Assembly: GCF_004570325.1 (NCBI RefSeq)
Contig: NZ_SPQO01000037.1
Location: 1 to 45,299, forward strand
Origin: Mycobacterium sp. PS03-16
Lineage (GTDB): Bacteria > Actinomycetota > Actinomycetes > Mycobacteriales > Mycobacteriaceae
DNA length: 45,299 nucleotides
Direction: 5' to 3'
The position numbers were made by a program, and so were the translations under genes. Positions 17,279 through 25,209 of this stretch are shown one piece after another. How positions within the stretch are numbered: the stretch's first letter is position 1; every line of letters begins with the position of its first letter. A model generated the notes under the pieces. It made no database searches, had not been told where the DNA came from, and saw only the letters and a list, made by a program, of their open reading frames with translations.

Positions 17279-17298
17279 TTGACAAATAATCTTGTCAA
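17279..17298. promoter_or_regulatory. operator-like palindrome between divergent genes
   Basis: A perfect inverted repeat with arms TTGACAA and TTGTCAA around the 6-base spacer ATAATC lies between the divergent PAP2-kinase and ArsR-type genes, 17 bases before the ArsR GTG. AT-rich dyads of this size are typical ArsR-family operators, so autoregulation is likely. The left arm also reads TTGACA, a -35-like hexamer, on both strands. Confidence 0.6.
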
Positions 17299-17314
17299 AG
17301 GTGACGATGGGTCC

Positions 17315-17923
17315 GTGCTGGACGTCGAAGTCATCGCCGATCCCGCGGCCGCAGTCGTCGCGCTGGACCCGGTGCGCAGCCGGCTTCTCGCCGAACTCGT
17401 CGAACCCGCCTCTGCCGCAACGCTTGCCGGCCGTGTCGGCATCACCCGGCAGAAGGTCAACTACCACCTGCGTGCCCTCGAACAACACCATCTGGTGACC
17501 GCGGCCGGCGAACGCCGCTGGGGCGGGATCAAAGAACGCCTGCTGGTGGCCACGGCCTCGTCCTACGTCGTGTCCCCGGGCGCGCTGGGCCCCGCCGGAA
17601 CGGACCCCGGACGCAGCCGCGACCGTCTCTCGGCGAGCTACGTCATCGCGGTCGCCGCGCGCACCGTCCGCGAGGTGGGGGAGCTGTGGCGCCAGGCCAA
17701 CGCGAGGGACAAGCGCCTGGCCACCCTGTCCGTGGACACGGCGATCCGGTTCCGCAGCGCCGCCGAGCGCGCCGCCTTCACCCGCGAACTGTCCGAGGCC
17801 GTCACCGCGCTGGTGGCCCGCTATCACGACGACTCCGCCCCCGACGGCCGCACGCACCGGGTGGTGCTCGCCGCCTATCCCCAACCCGCCACCGCAGACC
17901 GCGACACCGAGGAGGACATGTAA
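17315..17923 (+). CDS. ArsR-family winged-helix regulator
   Basis: A 202-residue regulator. Residues about 15-75 form a winged helix-turn-helix: DPVRSRLLAELVEPASAATL, GRVGITRQKVNYHLRALEQH, then a wing. A helical C-terminal domain follows (about 100-190). No Cys cluster for metals is visible, so it probably senses another ligand. The GTG at 17315 is chosen; a frame-extending TTG at 17279 sits inside the palindrome. AAAGGTGA at 17297-17304 could be the ribosome site. The stop overlaps the next ATG (TAATG), so it is in an operon with the SRPBCC gene, a recurring ArsR-SRPBCC pairing. Confidence 0.85.
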   Translation: MLDVEVIADPAAAVVALDPVRSRLLAELVEPASAATLAGRVGITRQKVNYHLRALEQHHLVTAAGERRWGGIKERLLVATASSYVVSPGALGPAGTDPGRSRDRLSASYVIAVAARTVREVGELWRQANARDKRLATLSVDTAIRFRSAAERAAFTRELSEAVTALVARYHDDSAPDGRTHRVVLAAYPQPATADRDTEEDM

Positions 17924-18738
17924 TGCCCATACATAAAGACGGCAACCGACGCTGGGTCGAGATGGAATTCCTGGTCCCCGGCACACCGGAACAGGTGTGG
18001 CACGCCATGGCCACCGGACCCGGGATGAGTGCCTGGTTCACCCCGACCACGGTCGACGAACGGGTGGGCGGTGAACTCACCTTCGACTTCGGGGAAGGCG
18101 CCACCCAGCGCGGGGTGATCACCGGATGGGACGCGCCGCGCCGGCTCACCTACGAGGAGCGCGACTGGAGCAGCACCGGATCGCCGGGCCCACTGGCCAC
18201 CGAAGTCCGCATCACCAGCCGCAGCGGTGACCGGTGCGTGGTGCGGATGGTGCACAGCCTGTTCGCCGACAGCGACGACTGGGACGACGAGATCGAGGGT
18301 TTCGAGGGCGGCTGGCCCGGCTTCTTCGAGGTGCTCAGGATCTACCTGCGGGATTACCCCGGCCGGGCCGCGACGCCGATCCGCGTCATGGCCGCCTATC
18401 CGGGCACCGCGGACGAGGGCTGGACGCGGCTCAGCTCCGCGCTGGGCGTGGATCGCGCCGACGTCGACGACCGGCGCGAAACACCCGACGGTGCACCGCG
18501 ACTCGCCGGGGTGGTGGAGCGGGTGGAGCAATCGCGGGGATGGCGCACCGTGATGCTGCGGCTCGACGAACCGGCCGAGGGTATCGCGGTGATCGGCATG
18601 TACACGGTCGGCGACACGGCGCACGCGATGGTGAGCCTCTACCTCTACGGTGACGACGCCGCGCGCTTCGCCTTGCAGCGCGAGGCGTGGCAGCAGTGGC
18701 TGCAGAACACCCTGACGCCGGATGCGGTCGCGACCTGA
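17923..18738 (+). CDS. SRPBCC (AHSA1-like) domain protein
   Basis: A 271-residue START/SRPBCC protein. The N-terminal half has the typical PGTPEQVWHAMATGPGMSAW, then FTPTTVDERVGGELTFDFG and WDAPRRLTYEERDW. The fold holds a hydrophobic cavity for lipids or aromatic ligands. The C-terminal 120 residues look like a second, more divergent unit (from about VMAAYPGTADEGW). It is translationally coupled to the ArsR gene, suggesting that the regulator controls it and perhaps responds to its ligand. No enzymatic role is evident. Confidence 0.82.
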   Translation: MPIHKDGNRRWVEMEFLVPGTPEQVWHAMATGPGMSAWFTPTTVDERVGGELTFDFGEGATQRGVITGWDAPRRLTYEERDWSSTGSPGPLATEVRITSRSGDRCVVRMVHSLFADSDDWDDEIEGFEGGWPGFFEVLRIYLRDYPGRAATPIRVMAAYPGTADEGWTRLSSALGVDRADVDDRRETPDGAPRLAGVVERVEQSRGWRTVMLRLDEPAEGIAVIGMYTVGDTAHAMVSLYLYGDDAARFALQREAWQQWLQNTLTPDAVAT

Positions 18739-18790
18739 TCGTGTCCGGACGGTGACGTCACCGAGAGTCCGGCCGCCGACGATGGATTGA

Positions 18791-19447
18791 GTGCGCCGCA
18801 GACTCCTGACCGTGCTGTGCGTGGCCGCCGTGTGGCTGGTGGCGAGCGCGCCCGCGGCGCCCGCCGCCGCCCCGTGGTTCGCGTCGTCGGTCGGCTCGGC
18901 CACCCAGGTGATCTCGGTTGTCGGCGTGGGCGGTTCGAACGCCAAGATGGACGTCTACCAGCGCACCGGCGCCGGCTGGCAGCCGATGGGCGTGGGGATC
19001 CCGGCGTTCATCGGCGCCAACGGGATGGCGCCGCAGACCCACGACGGCGAGATGAAGACACCCATGGGGGTCTTCACGCTGGACTTCGCGTTCGGCACCG
19101 CACCCAACCCGGGCGGCGGCCTGCCCTATGTCCAGGTCGGGCCCGACCACTGGTGGGACGGCGACATGGAAAGTCCCACCTACAACACCATGCAGGTCTG
19201 CAAGAAGGAGCAGTGCCCGTTCAACACGTCGCTGAGCGCGGGCACCGAGAACCTGAACATCCCGCAGTACAAACACGCCGTGGTGATGGGCGTCAACAAG
19301 GCGCGGGTGCCGGGCAACGGCGGCGCGTTCTTCGTGCACACCACCGACGGCGGGCCGACCGCCGGGTGCGTGGCGATCGAGGACGCCACCCTGGTCGAGA
19401 TCATGCGCTGGCTGCGGCCGGGCGCCGTGATCGCGGTGTCGAAGTAG
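18791..19447 (+). CDS. exported YkuD-like L,D-transpeptidase fold protein (Rv0309-like)
   Basis: A 218-residue secreted protein with a signal peptide (RRRLLTVLCVAAVWLVASAP, cleavage near APAAA). The rest resembles the YkuD (L,D-transpeptidase) fold: GEMKTPMGVFTL early, and the active-site-like FFVHTTDGGPTAGCVAIED with His and Cys close together. L,D-transpeptidases form 3-3 peptidoglycan crosslinks or attach proteins. Length (218) and location match Rv0309. Cys at the GC motif would be the nucleophile. The start is the GTG at 18791. It is convergent with the SnoaL-like gene, with 3 bp between the stops. Confidence 0.83.
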   Translation: MRRRLLTVLCVAAVWLVASAPAAPAAAPWFASSVGSATQVISVVGVGGSNAKMDVYQRTGAGWQPMGVGIPAFIGANGMAPQTHDGEMKTPMGVFTLDFAFGTAPNPGGGLPYVQVGPDHWWDGDMESPTYNTMQVCKKEQCPFNTSLSAGTENLNIPQYKHAVVMGVNKARVPGNGGAFFVHTTDGGPTAGCVAIEDATLVEIMRWLRPGAVIAVSK

Positions 19448-19450
19448 CGC

Positions 19451-19918
19451 TCAGTCCTTGAGTGCGCGACCGCGTTTGAGTTTGAAGTTCAGGTTCTCCA
19501 GCGACATGCTGGCGTCGTAGGTCCGGTCGTAACCGGTCGCGCAGATCCTCCAGCCGCCAGGTGTGCGCCGGTAGCGGTCCCGGTAGAACGCGGCGCCGAT
19601 CAGCATGAAGTTGAAGTCCGGCGCGATCACCCGGTCCTGCAGATACCAGGTGCCCGTCGCCTCGTCGCCCTCGATGACGATCTCGGGGTGGTCGACGCGG
19701 TGCTCGGTGACCACCTCGGGGCCGAGTGAGGTGCGCATGAACGAGACCAGCTGTTCGCGGTCGGTGAACCGGTGGTCTTCGCCCAGCGACTCGCCGTAGT
19801 CCCCGACGACATCCTCGGTGAGCGTGTCGGCGAACTCCTCCCAATCCTTGGTGTCGAGTGCGCGCAGATACCGGTACTTGACCGCTTTGATGTCGTCGAT
19901 GTCACCCATGGCCGACAT
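19451..19918 (-). CDS. SnoaL-like / NTF2-fold protein (Rv0310c-like)
   Basis: A 155-residue NTF2-like protein. It has the usual helix DIKAVKYRYLRALDTKDWEEF, then TLTEDVVGDYGESLGE, HRVDHPEIVIEGDEATGTW and the closing strand WRICATGYDRTYD. Many relatives are cyclases, hydratases or dehydratases, with an Asp/His/Tyr pocket; Tyr-Arg and Asp at YRYLRALD are consistent with that, but activity is not proven. The ATG at 19918 or 19909 could be used. It is divergent from the membrane protein gene, with 40 bp between starts. Confidence 0.82.
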   Translation of the reverse strand: MSAMGDIDDIKAVKYRYLRALDTKDWEEFADTLTEDVVGDYGESLGEDHRFTDREQLVSFMRTSLGPEVVTEHRVDHPEIVIEGDEATGTWYLQDRVIAPDFNFMLIGAAFYRDRYRRTPGGWRICATGYDRTYDASMSLENLNFKLKRGRALKD

Positions 19919-19945
19919 TGCAACACAGGGGCCGCCTCCACCACA

Positions 19946-19951
19946 TAGAGT
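19946..19951 (+). promoter_or_regulatory. -10-like hexamer of a possible leaderless promoter
   Basis: TAGAGT fits the mycobacterial TANNNT -10 pattern and ends 7 bases before the ATG at 19959, the spacing expected if transcription starts at the A of the start codon. No good -35 hexamer at 17-18 bp was seen. A leaderless mRNA is inferred. Confidence 0.35.
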
Positions 19952-19958
19952 CCGGATC

Positions 19959-20729
19959 ATGAAGTTGGTCGACGGGTACGTCAGGTCTCCGCTGGCCGGG
20001 CTCGCCCCGTGGATCCTGATGGCGATCGTCAACGGGCCGGGCCGTTTCGAGGAGGCGGCCTCGGCGGCGCTGGGCCTGTCACTGCTCACGCTCTGGGTCG
20101 GTAAGCGCCGCGGTGTGCCCGTCCACCTGCTCGAGGCGTTCACCGTCGCCTACTTCGGCCTGCTCGCCGTCCTGGGCCTGGTGGCATCCGACGCGACGAT
20201 CGAGTGGTTGGCGCTGTGGGCAGGCGAACTGAGCAACATCGCGCTGGCGGCGTTCGCGCTCATCACGCTCGCCATACGCCGGCCGTTCACCCTGGCCTAC
20301 GCCAAAGACACCGCGCCGCGTGAGTATTGGGACAGCCCCGTGTTCCTGCGGGTCAACTACGTCATCTCCGCGGTGTGGGCCGGATCGTTCCTGTTCTCCG
20401 CGCTGCTGGGCGCCTACGCCGACGCGGTGCTGCACGACAACGACAACTTCTGGACGGCCTGGATCCTGCCGATCGGCGCCATGATCTTCGCGGTGTCGTT
20501 CACCGAGTTCTATCCCGACCACGCCACCGGCGAGAGCTCCGCCACATGGGCGCGCGCGTTCGACTGGCTGCCACCGTTCGTGGTGGTCACCGGCATCGTC
20601 GGCTGGGTGTCCGACGCCCTGCCGGACGTGCCCGCCGTCGCCCTGATCGTCGTCGGCGTGCTGGGCTCGGCGGCGATGCGCAAGTTCTTCCCGGACGATC
20701 AGACCGCCAAACTCACTGAGCAGCAGTGA
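19959..20729 (+). CDS. multi-spanning membrane protein, function unknown
   Basis: A 256-residue protein with about seven hydrophobic segments (for example LAPWILMAIVNG, FTVAYFGLLAVLGLVA, VNYVISAVWAGSFLFSALLG, AWILPIGAMIFAVSF, FVVVTGIVGWV). The connecting loops are short, and one is basic (VGKRRGVP). I do not recognise the family. The C-terminus is a cytoplasmic RKFFPDDQTAKLTEQQ. Its last 17 bp overlap the end of the convergent FAD-Rieske gene. An ATG start at 19959 is supported by the -10-like TAGAGT just upstream; earlier in-frame codons would run into the divergent gene. Confidence 0.8.
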   Translation: MKLVDGYVRSPLAGLAPWILMAIVNGPGRFEEAASAALGLSLLTLWVGKRRGVPVHLLEAFTVAYFGLLAVLGLVASDATIEWLALWAGELSNIALAAFALITLAIRRPFTLAYAKDTAPREYWDSPVFLRVNYVISAVWAGSFLFSALLGAYADAVLHDNDNFWTAWILPIGAMIFAVSFTEFYPDHATGESSATWARAFDWLPPFVVVTGIVGWVSDALPDVPAVALIVVGVLGSAAMRKFFPDDQTAKLTEQQ

Positions 20730-22233
20730 GATCGCGCGTCGCGGGCCCCTCGAGCAGGGTGCCGTCCGGCGCGAAGCGGGACCCGTGCAGCGGGCACTCC
20801 CACGTCTGGTCCGAGTCGTTCCAGTTGACGATTCCACCGAGGTGGGGGCAGACCGGCGACAGCCGCCGTTCCACCCCGTCGACGACGCTGCGCGCCTCCA
20901 GCGCCCACGGCGGGCCGCTGACCACACCGCCGGAGGCGGGCGTGCGGTCGGCGATGCGGGTCACCGGGGTGATCCAGCCGCGGGCCAGATTGATGCCCAC
21001 CTCGACGTTGGCCTGCACCGCCTTGGGGATCCCCGACAGTTCGTGCGGGCTCCAGCTGGCGAACGCCTCGGCCCAGTCCATCCGGCCGCCGAGGATGCGG
21101 CTGCTCAACGCCAGCGCGGCGGCCGCGCCGTTGGTCATACCCCACTTGTCGAAACCGGTTGCGACGAAGATCGAGTCGTGGCCCGGCAGGATCGGACCGA
21201 CGTAGGGGAGCTCGTCGGCGGGCGTGTAGTCCTGCGCCGACCAGTAATGGGTCTGCATCGCGCCCGGATAGTGCGCCCGCGCCCACTCGTCGAGTTCCTG
21301 CACCGACGACGACGGGTGCTTCTCCCGCCCCACCGGATGTCCGGCACCGCCGACGATCAGCCGATCCCCGTCGGGGGTGGGGGCGTAGCGCACCGAGCGC
21401 GTCGGCGAATCGGTGGAGATGTACATGCCGCGGGTGATGGTGCCCGGCACCCGGTAGGCCATGCAGTACGAGCGATGCGGTTTGAGCCGAGCGAAGAATC
21501 CGCCGCGATCGAGGATCGGTATCCCGGTCGCCAGCACGCACTGGTTGGCGCCGACCTCGAACTCGTCACCGTCGGAGGTGCGCACGTGCAGGGTCAGTCC
21601 GGTGCCCGCCCCCGAGACCTTCTGCACCCGCACGCCCTGCACAAGGCGTCCGCCGCGCTCCTCGTGCTCCACGATCAGGCTGTCCAGCAACGGCATCGGA
21701 TCGAACTGCGCCTGCTCGGCCAGCCGCACCCCGCCCGCGAACGGGAACGGCACGTCGGCGCCGTGTTCGGGTCCGACCCACTCGGCGTCGAGCCCCGCGG
21801 CCTGACAGGCGGCGAATTCCTCGCGCGCCGACGACAGGCCCTTCTCCGTCTGCGCATAGGTGTAGGCGGCCTCGCGCTGCACCGAGATACCGTGCGCCGC
21901 ACAGTGGCCGATCAGCCACTGCTGTCCCTCAAGGTTGCCCTCCACGTACCTCTTGGCGATCGCCGGTCCATGTTTGCCGACGATCTTCGACAGCTTGGTG
22001 CCCTGCAGCAGGCTGATCTTCGCGGTGGTGTTACCGGTCGCGCCGGCGCCCGGCCGGAACGCCTCGAGCACCATGACGTCGCGCCCGGCGCGGGCCAACA
22101 GCACCGCGGTGATCACACCGGTGATCCCGGCGCCGACCACGACGACGTCGGCCGACCTGGTGGCGGCGTCAGCAGGACCCGGCGGGTGGATCTGCTCGAC
22201 GCGGTCGGACAGCCACAGTGAGGTCATGGGCAT
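20713..22233 (-). CDS. FAD-dependent oxidoreductase with C-terminal Rieske domain
   Basis: A 506-residue two-domain protein. Residues about 28-400 form a DAO-type FAD domain with the Rossmann motif VVVGAGITGVITA followed by VLEAFRPGAGATGN. The last 90 residues hold a Rieske [2Fe-2S] site, C-P-H-L-G-G and C-P-L-H-G-S (C-x-H...C-x2-H). The layout resembles amine oxidases such as PuuB-like proteins fused to a Rieske domain that passes electrons on. The substrate is unknown. An ATG at 22227 (MTSLWLSD) is an alternative start. The 3' end overlaps the convergent membrane protein gene by 17 bp. Confidence 0.9.
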   Translation of the reverse strand: MPMTSLWLSDRVEQIHPPGPADAATRSADVVVVGAGITGVITAVLLARAGRDVMVLEAFRPGAGATGNTTAKISLLQGTKLSKIVGKHGPAIAKRYVEGNLEGQQWLIGHCAAHGISVQREAAYTYAQTEKGLSSAREEFAACQAAGLDAEWVGPEHGADVPFPFAGGVRLAEQAQFDPMPLLDSLIVEHEERGGRLVQGVRVQKVSGAGTGLTLHVRTSDGDEFEVGANQCVLATGIPILDRGGFFARLKPHRSYCMAYRVPGTITRGMYISTDSPTRSVRYAPTPDGDRLIVGGAGHPVGREKHPSSSVQELDEWARAHYPGAMQTHYWSAQDYTPADELPYVGPILPGHDSIFVATGFDKWGMTNGAAAALALSSRILGGRMDWAEAFASWSPHELSGIPKAVQANVEVGINLARGWITPVTRIADRTPASGGVVSGPPWALEARSVVDGVERRLSPVCPHLGGIVNWNDSDQTWECPLHGSRFAPDGTLLEGPATRDLTAAQ

Positions 22234-22307
22234 GGCTTTACCCCGCCCGGACCGGGCGAAACGACGGGCCGACGGAGGGGTTGCCCGGACCGACGGGCCG
22301 GTGCCGT

Positions 22308-22313
22308 TAGGGT
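22308..22313 (+). promoter_or_regulatory. -10-like hexamer upstream of the Hsp70-like gene
   Basis: TAGGGT fits TANNNT and ends 9 bases before the ATG at 22323, so the transcript may be leaderless or nearly so. There is no clear Shine-Dalgarno. A TTGCCC at 22281 is too far for a standard -35. Weak evidence. Confidence 0.3.
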
Positions 22314-22322
22314 GAACATCCG

Positions 22323-24173
22323 ATGAGCGACCCGATGGGCTTGTCGATCGGGACCACCAACCTGGTCGCGGCTCGAGTCGGCAGCCAACCCGTGATCCGG
22401 CGTTCGATCCTGAGCCTGTTCAGTGATCGCACGCCGCAGGTCGGTGTGCCCGACGAGCACACCGCAGGCCGGGTGCTGGCCGGCTTCGTCGAACGCGTCG
22501 GCGACCCGGTCCCCCTGGTGGCTGCCGACGGGTCGTCGTATCGCGCCGAGGCTCTGCTGGTCGAAGCGCTCGACGCGATGACCGAGACGGCCGGCGGTGC
22601 CGCCGGTGCGGACATCGCGATCGCCGTCCCCGCGCATTGGAACACCGCCACCACCTGGACGCTGCGCAACGCGCTGCGGACCAACCCGCTGTTCGCCCCG
22701 CACGGCGCGCCGCCGCGACTGGTCTCCGATGCGGTGGCCTCGCTGACCGCCCTGCACGCCAATCCTGGCCTACCGGCCGACGGGGTGGTCGCCCTGGTCG
22801 ACCTCGGCGGCAGCGGCACCAGCATCACGCTGGCCGACGCCGCGTCGGCCTTCGAACCGATCGACGAGACCACCCGGTTCGGCGACTTCTCCGGTGACCA
22901 GATCGACCAGGCACTGCTCAACCACGTGCTGGCCGGGGTGGCGTCGGCGGGCGGCACCGACCCGGCCGGCACCGCCGCGGTGGGATCGCTGACCCGGCTG
23001 CGTGACCAGTGCCGGCTGGCCAAGGAGCGGCTGTCGGCGGTGACGGTCACCGAGGTGGCGGCCGACCTGCCCGGCTACCGGTCGACCATCCGGATCACCC
23101 GCACCGAACTCGATGGCATGCTGCAGGCCCCGCTGGGCGGCCTGCTCGGGGCGCTCGACGCCGCCGTCGAACGCGCCCGCGTCGGCTGGGCCGGGATCTC
23201 GGCGGTGGTGACGATCGGCGGCGGCGCCAGCATCCCGCTGATCATCCAGCGGCTCTCGGCCCATTCGCGCGCGCCCGTGATCACCACGGCGCAACCGGCA
23301 CTGGACGCCGCGGTGGGCGCCGCGCTGTTCGCCGCCTACAGCTCGGCGGCAGAGGCGCCGACGGGGATGGCCGCCGCCGCGCCGGTCACCGCGATGATCG
23401 GCGACGCGCCCGGCTCGTCGACCTTCCGCGCCCTGGCCTGGTCCCAGGACGACGTCACCGCCGACGACCCGGTGCCCTACACCGGGGAAGGGGCCTACGC
23501 CGGCGGATTCGACAGTCGGTACGACAGCGACTTCGGCGGCGACTTCAGTGGTGACTTCGGCGGCGACGGCGACCGGGCGCGGCCGCGGGTGCAGTACCTG
23601 CCGCCCAGCGACCCCGACGCCGCGCCCGAGCCGCAGTCCCGGTGGCAGCGGCTCCCGATGGCCGTGTTCGTGGCCGCGGCGGTCGCCGTGGTGATCGCCG
23701 TCGGCGGCGTCGCCTACGCGTTGACCGGCACGTCGACCGACAGCACCCCGGTCACCCGGCTCGAGACCACCCGGGTGCCGGGCAGCGCACCGCCGCCACC
23801 CCCGACCTCGGCGCCGCCCCCGGTGGTCACGGAGACCACCGCGCCACCCGCGCCGCCGCCACCGGACACCACCGCGCCACCCGCGCCGCCGCCGGTGACG
23901 ACCACGGCGGTCACCACCACACCGCCGACGACCACGACCACGACGACCACCACAACGACGACCACCACAACGACGACCACCACGACCACCACGACCACCA
24001 CACCGCCGACGACCACGACGACCGTGCCGACGACGACCGTGCCGACGACGACCGTGCCGACCACGACGGTGCCGACGACGAATCCGCCCACGACCACGAA
24101 TGCGATGACCACGACCTACGTGACCGTCCCGTTCGTGCCCGTACCCATTCCGATCCAGGTGCCGAACAACTGA
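22323..24173 (+). CDS. Hsp70/actin-fold protein with membrane anchor and Thr/Pro-rich tail (Rv0312-like)
   Basis: A 616-residue protein. Residues 1-345 resemble the Hsp70 nucleotide-binding domain: GLSIGTTNLVAARVG (phosphate-1, but Ser where Hsp70 has the catalytic Asp), VALVDLGGSGTSITLAD (phosphate-2) and AVVTIGGGASIPLI (adenosine motif). A Gly/Asp-rich linker follows, then one membrane helix at about 444-466 (MAVFVAAAVAVVIAVGGVAY) with basic residues before it, so the N-terminus is cytoplasmic. A 150-residue outer tail rich in Thr and Pro includes about 25 consecutive Thr and repeated VPTTT. Length and composition match Rv0312 (proline/threonine-rich, about 620). No Hsp70 substrate-binding domain is present, so a chaperone role is doubtful. 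Confidence 0.88.
   Translation: MSDPMGLSIGTTNLVAARVGSQPVIRRSILSLFSDRTPQVGVPDEHTAGRVLAGFVERVGDPVPLVAADGSSYRAEALLVEALDAMTETAGGAAGADIAIAVPAHWNTATTWTLRNALRTNPLFAPHGAPPRLVSDAVASLTALHANPGLPADGVVALVDLGGSGTSITLADAASAFEPIDETTRFGDFSGDQIDQALLNHVLAGVASAGGTDPAGTAAVGSLTRLRDQCRLAKERLSAVTVTEVAADLPGYRSTIRITRTELDGMLQAPLGGLLGALDAAVERARVGWAGISAVVTIGGGASIPLIIQRLSAHSRAPVITTAQPALDAAVGAALFAAYSSAAEAPTGMAAAAPVTAMIGDAPGSSTFRALAWSQDDVTADDPVPYTGEGAYAGGFDSRYDSDFGGDFSGDFGGDGDRARPRVQYLPPSDPDAAPEPQSRWQRLPMAVFVAAAVAVVIAVGGVAYALTGTSTDSTPVTRLETTRVPGSAPPPPPTSAPPPVVTETTAPPAPPPPDTTAPPAPPPVTTTAVTTTPPTTTTTTTTTTTTTTTTTTTTTTTTTPPTTTTTVPTTTVPTTTVPTTTVPTTNPPTTTNAMTTTYVTVPFVPVPIPIQVPNN
23928..24082 (+). repeat. low-complexity Thr-codon tract and VPTTT coding repeats
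   Basis: From 23928 to 24002 the gene has 25 uninterrupted threonine codons, alternating ACC, ACG and ACA. From about 24020 it has four to five copies of a 15-base unit encoding VPTTT (or PTTTV). Such tracts are prone to slippage in units of three, which would change tail length without breaking the frame. Confidence 0.85.
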
Positions 24174-24297
24174 CCCGGTAGCCGGGCTAACGACATTTGC
24201 TGGCAGACGGCGGAACCGCGAAAAGACGCCGCTGCGCCATCGCCTCCGCACGCTCCCCGTATGCGGGACGCCGGATTTTCCCTGATCATGCAACACC

Positions 24298-24307
24298 CCC
24301 CGCGGGG
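24298..24307. repeat. 10-bp GC palindrome in the region before the GH26 operon
   Basis: CCCCGCGGGG is a perfect palindrome 48 bases before the preferred GH26 start, in the 181-bp space between the Hsp70-like gene and the polysaccharide operon. It may be a protein site or part of a hairpin. I saw no clear sigma-factor promoter here, and no match to the SigF-type GGTTT/GGGTA pattern. GC-rich DNA gives such palindromes by chance. Confidence 0.25.
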
Positions 24308-24354
24308 AGTGCTTAAGGTACCTCACGGGGATTTGCCAGAACTTGGGGATGGGA

Positions 24355-25209
24355 ATGGATCGGCGACTGCGTTTCGGCGTGAGCACGCCCGGCGGGGCCT
24401 ACGGCATCGAGGAGGTCGCCGCGGTCGCCGACGCCGTCGGCGTGCGCCCCGAACTGGTGCTCTGGTACGAGGACTTCGCTGCCGGTCCGCCCGTCGCCGA
24501 AATCGCCATGGTGGCCGCCGCACAGCTCACGCCGGTCCTCACCTGGGAGCCTCGCCGGTGGCGGACCGATGTCGCGGACGGCGACGCGATCATGCCGGGC
24601 ATCGCCGCGGGCCGCCATGACGAGTACCTGGGCGCCTGGGCGGATGCGCTGGCCGAGGTGCACACGCCGCTGTACCTGCGCTTCGCCCACGAATTCAACG
24701 GCCACTGGTATCCGTGGTCCCCGGCCGGGGGTGCCACACCGGCCGACTACGTCGCCGCCTGGCGGCACGTGCATGACCTGTTCGGCCGTCGCGGCGCCAC
24801 CGCAGTGCGCTGGATCTGGTCGCCCGACGCCGGTCGGCACACCGAGCATCCCTTGGCGGACTGGTATCCCGGCGATGATTACGTCGACGTGGTGGGTATA
24901 GACGGCTACAACTGGGGAACAACACTGCAGTGGAGTGCATGGGCGTCGCCGGGCGAGATATTCGAGGCCACTGTGACGCAGGTGCGCGCGCTCACCGGGA
25001 AGCCGATGATGATCGCTGAGGTCGGCTGCGCCGGTGAGGGCGGTGACAAAGCGCACTGGATCGGCGAGTTCGTGGATTGGGTTTCGGCACAAGACGATAT
25101 CGACGCGTTCATCTGGTTCGAACACGACAAGGAGACCGACTGGCGGGTCGCCGGCACACCGCGGTATGCGGCGGCCATGGCGAACGCGCTGCGGGAGGCG
25201 AGGCGATGA
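24355..25209 (+). CDS. GH26-like glycoside hydrolase (beta-mannanase fold)
   Basis: A 284-residue TIM-barrel hydrolase. LRFAHEFNGHWYPW contains the conserved acid/base Glu113 after His, and MMIAEVGCAG near the C-terminal end contains the nucleophile Glu222; WIWSPDA, DWYPGDDYVDVVGIDGYNWG are also classic GH26 segments. No signal peptide is evident, so it may act inside or leave by another route. The family cleaves beta-1,4- or 1,3-mannans or mixed glucans. ATGs at 24349 and 24355 and a TTG at 24343 are in frame; 24355 has GGGGATGGGA just upstream. The stop overlaps the next ATG (ATGA). As the first gene of a synthase operon it may edit the polymer made by the GT2, as hydrolases do in cellulose and alginate operons. 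Confidence 0.85.
   Translation: MDRRLRFGVSTPGGAYGIEEVAAVADAVGVRPELVLWYEDFAAGPPVAEIAMVAAAQLTPVLTWEPRRWRTDVADGDAIMPGIAAGRHDEYLGAWADALAEVHTPLYLRFAHEFNGHWYPWSPAGGATPADYVAAWRHVHDLFGRRGATAVRWIWSPDAGRHTEHPLADWYPGDDYVDVVGIDGYNWGTTLQWSAWASPGEIFEATVTQVRALTGKPMMIAEVGCAGEGGDKAHWIGEFVDWVSAQDDIDAFIWFEHDKETDWRVAGTPRYAAAMANALREARR

Noticed and set aside
17279..17314. TTG at 17279 as the start of the ArsR gene.
   Set aside because: It falls within the operator-like palindrome. The GTG at 17315 starts the compact domain and has a possible ribosome site.
23714..24112. A minus-strand frame coding poly-valine opposite the poly-Thr tail.
   Set aside because: It is the complement of ACC/ACG codons and no more than a shadow of the repeat.
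24174..24354. A SigF/SigB-type promoter before the polysaccharide operon.
   Set aside because: I looked for GGTTT and GGGTA elements at 15-17 bp spacing and found none, so no sigma assignment is made.
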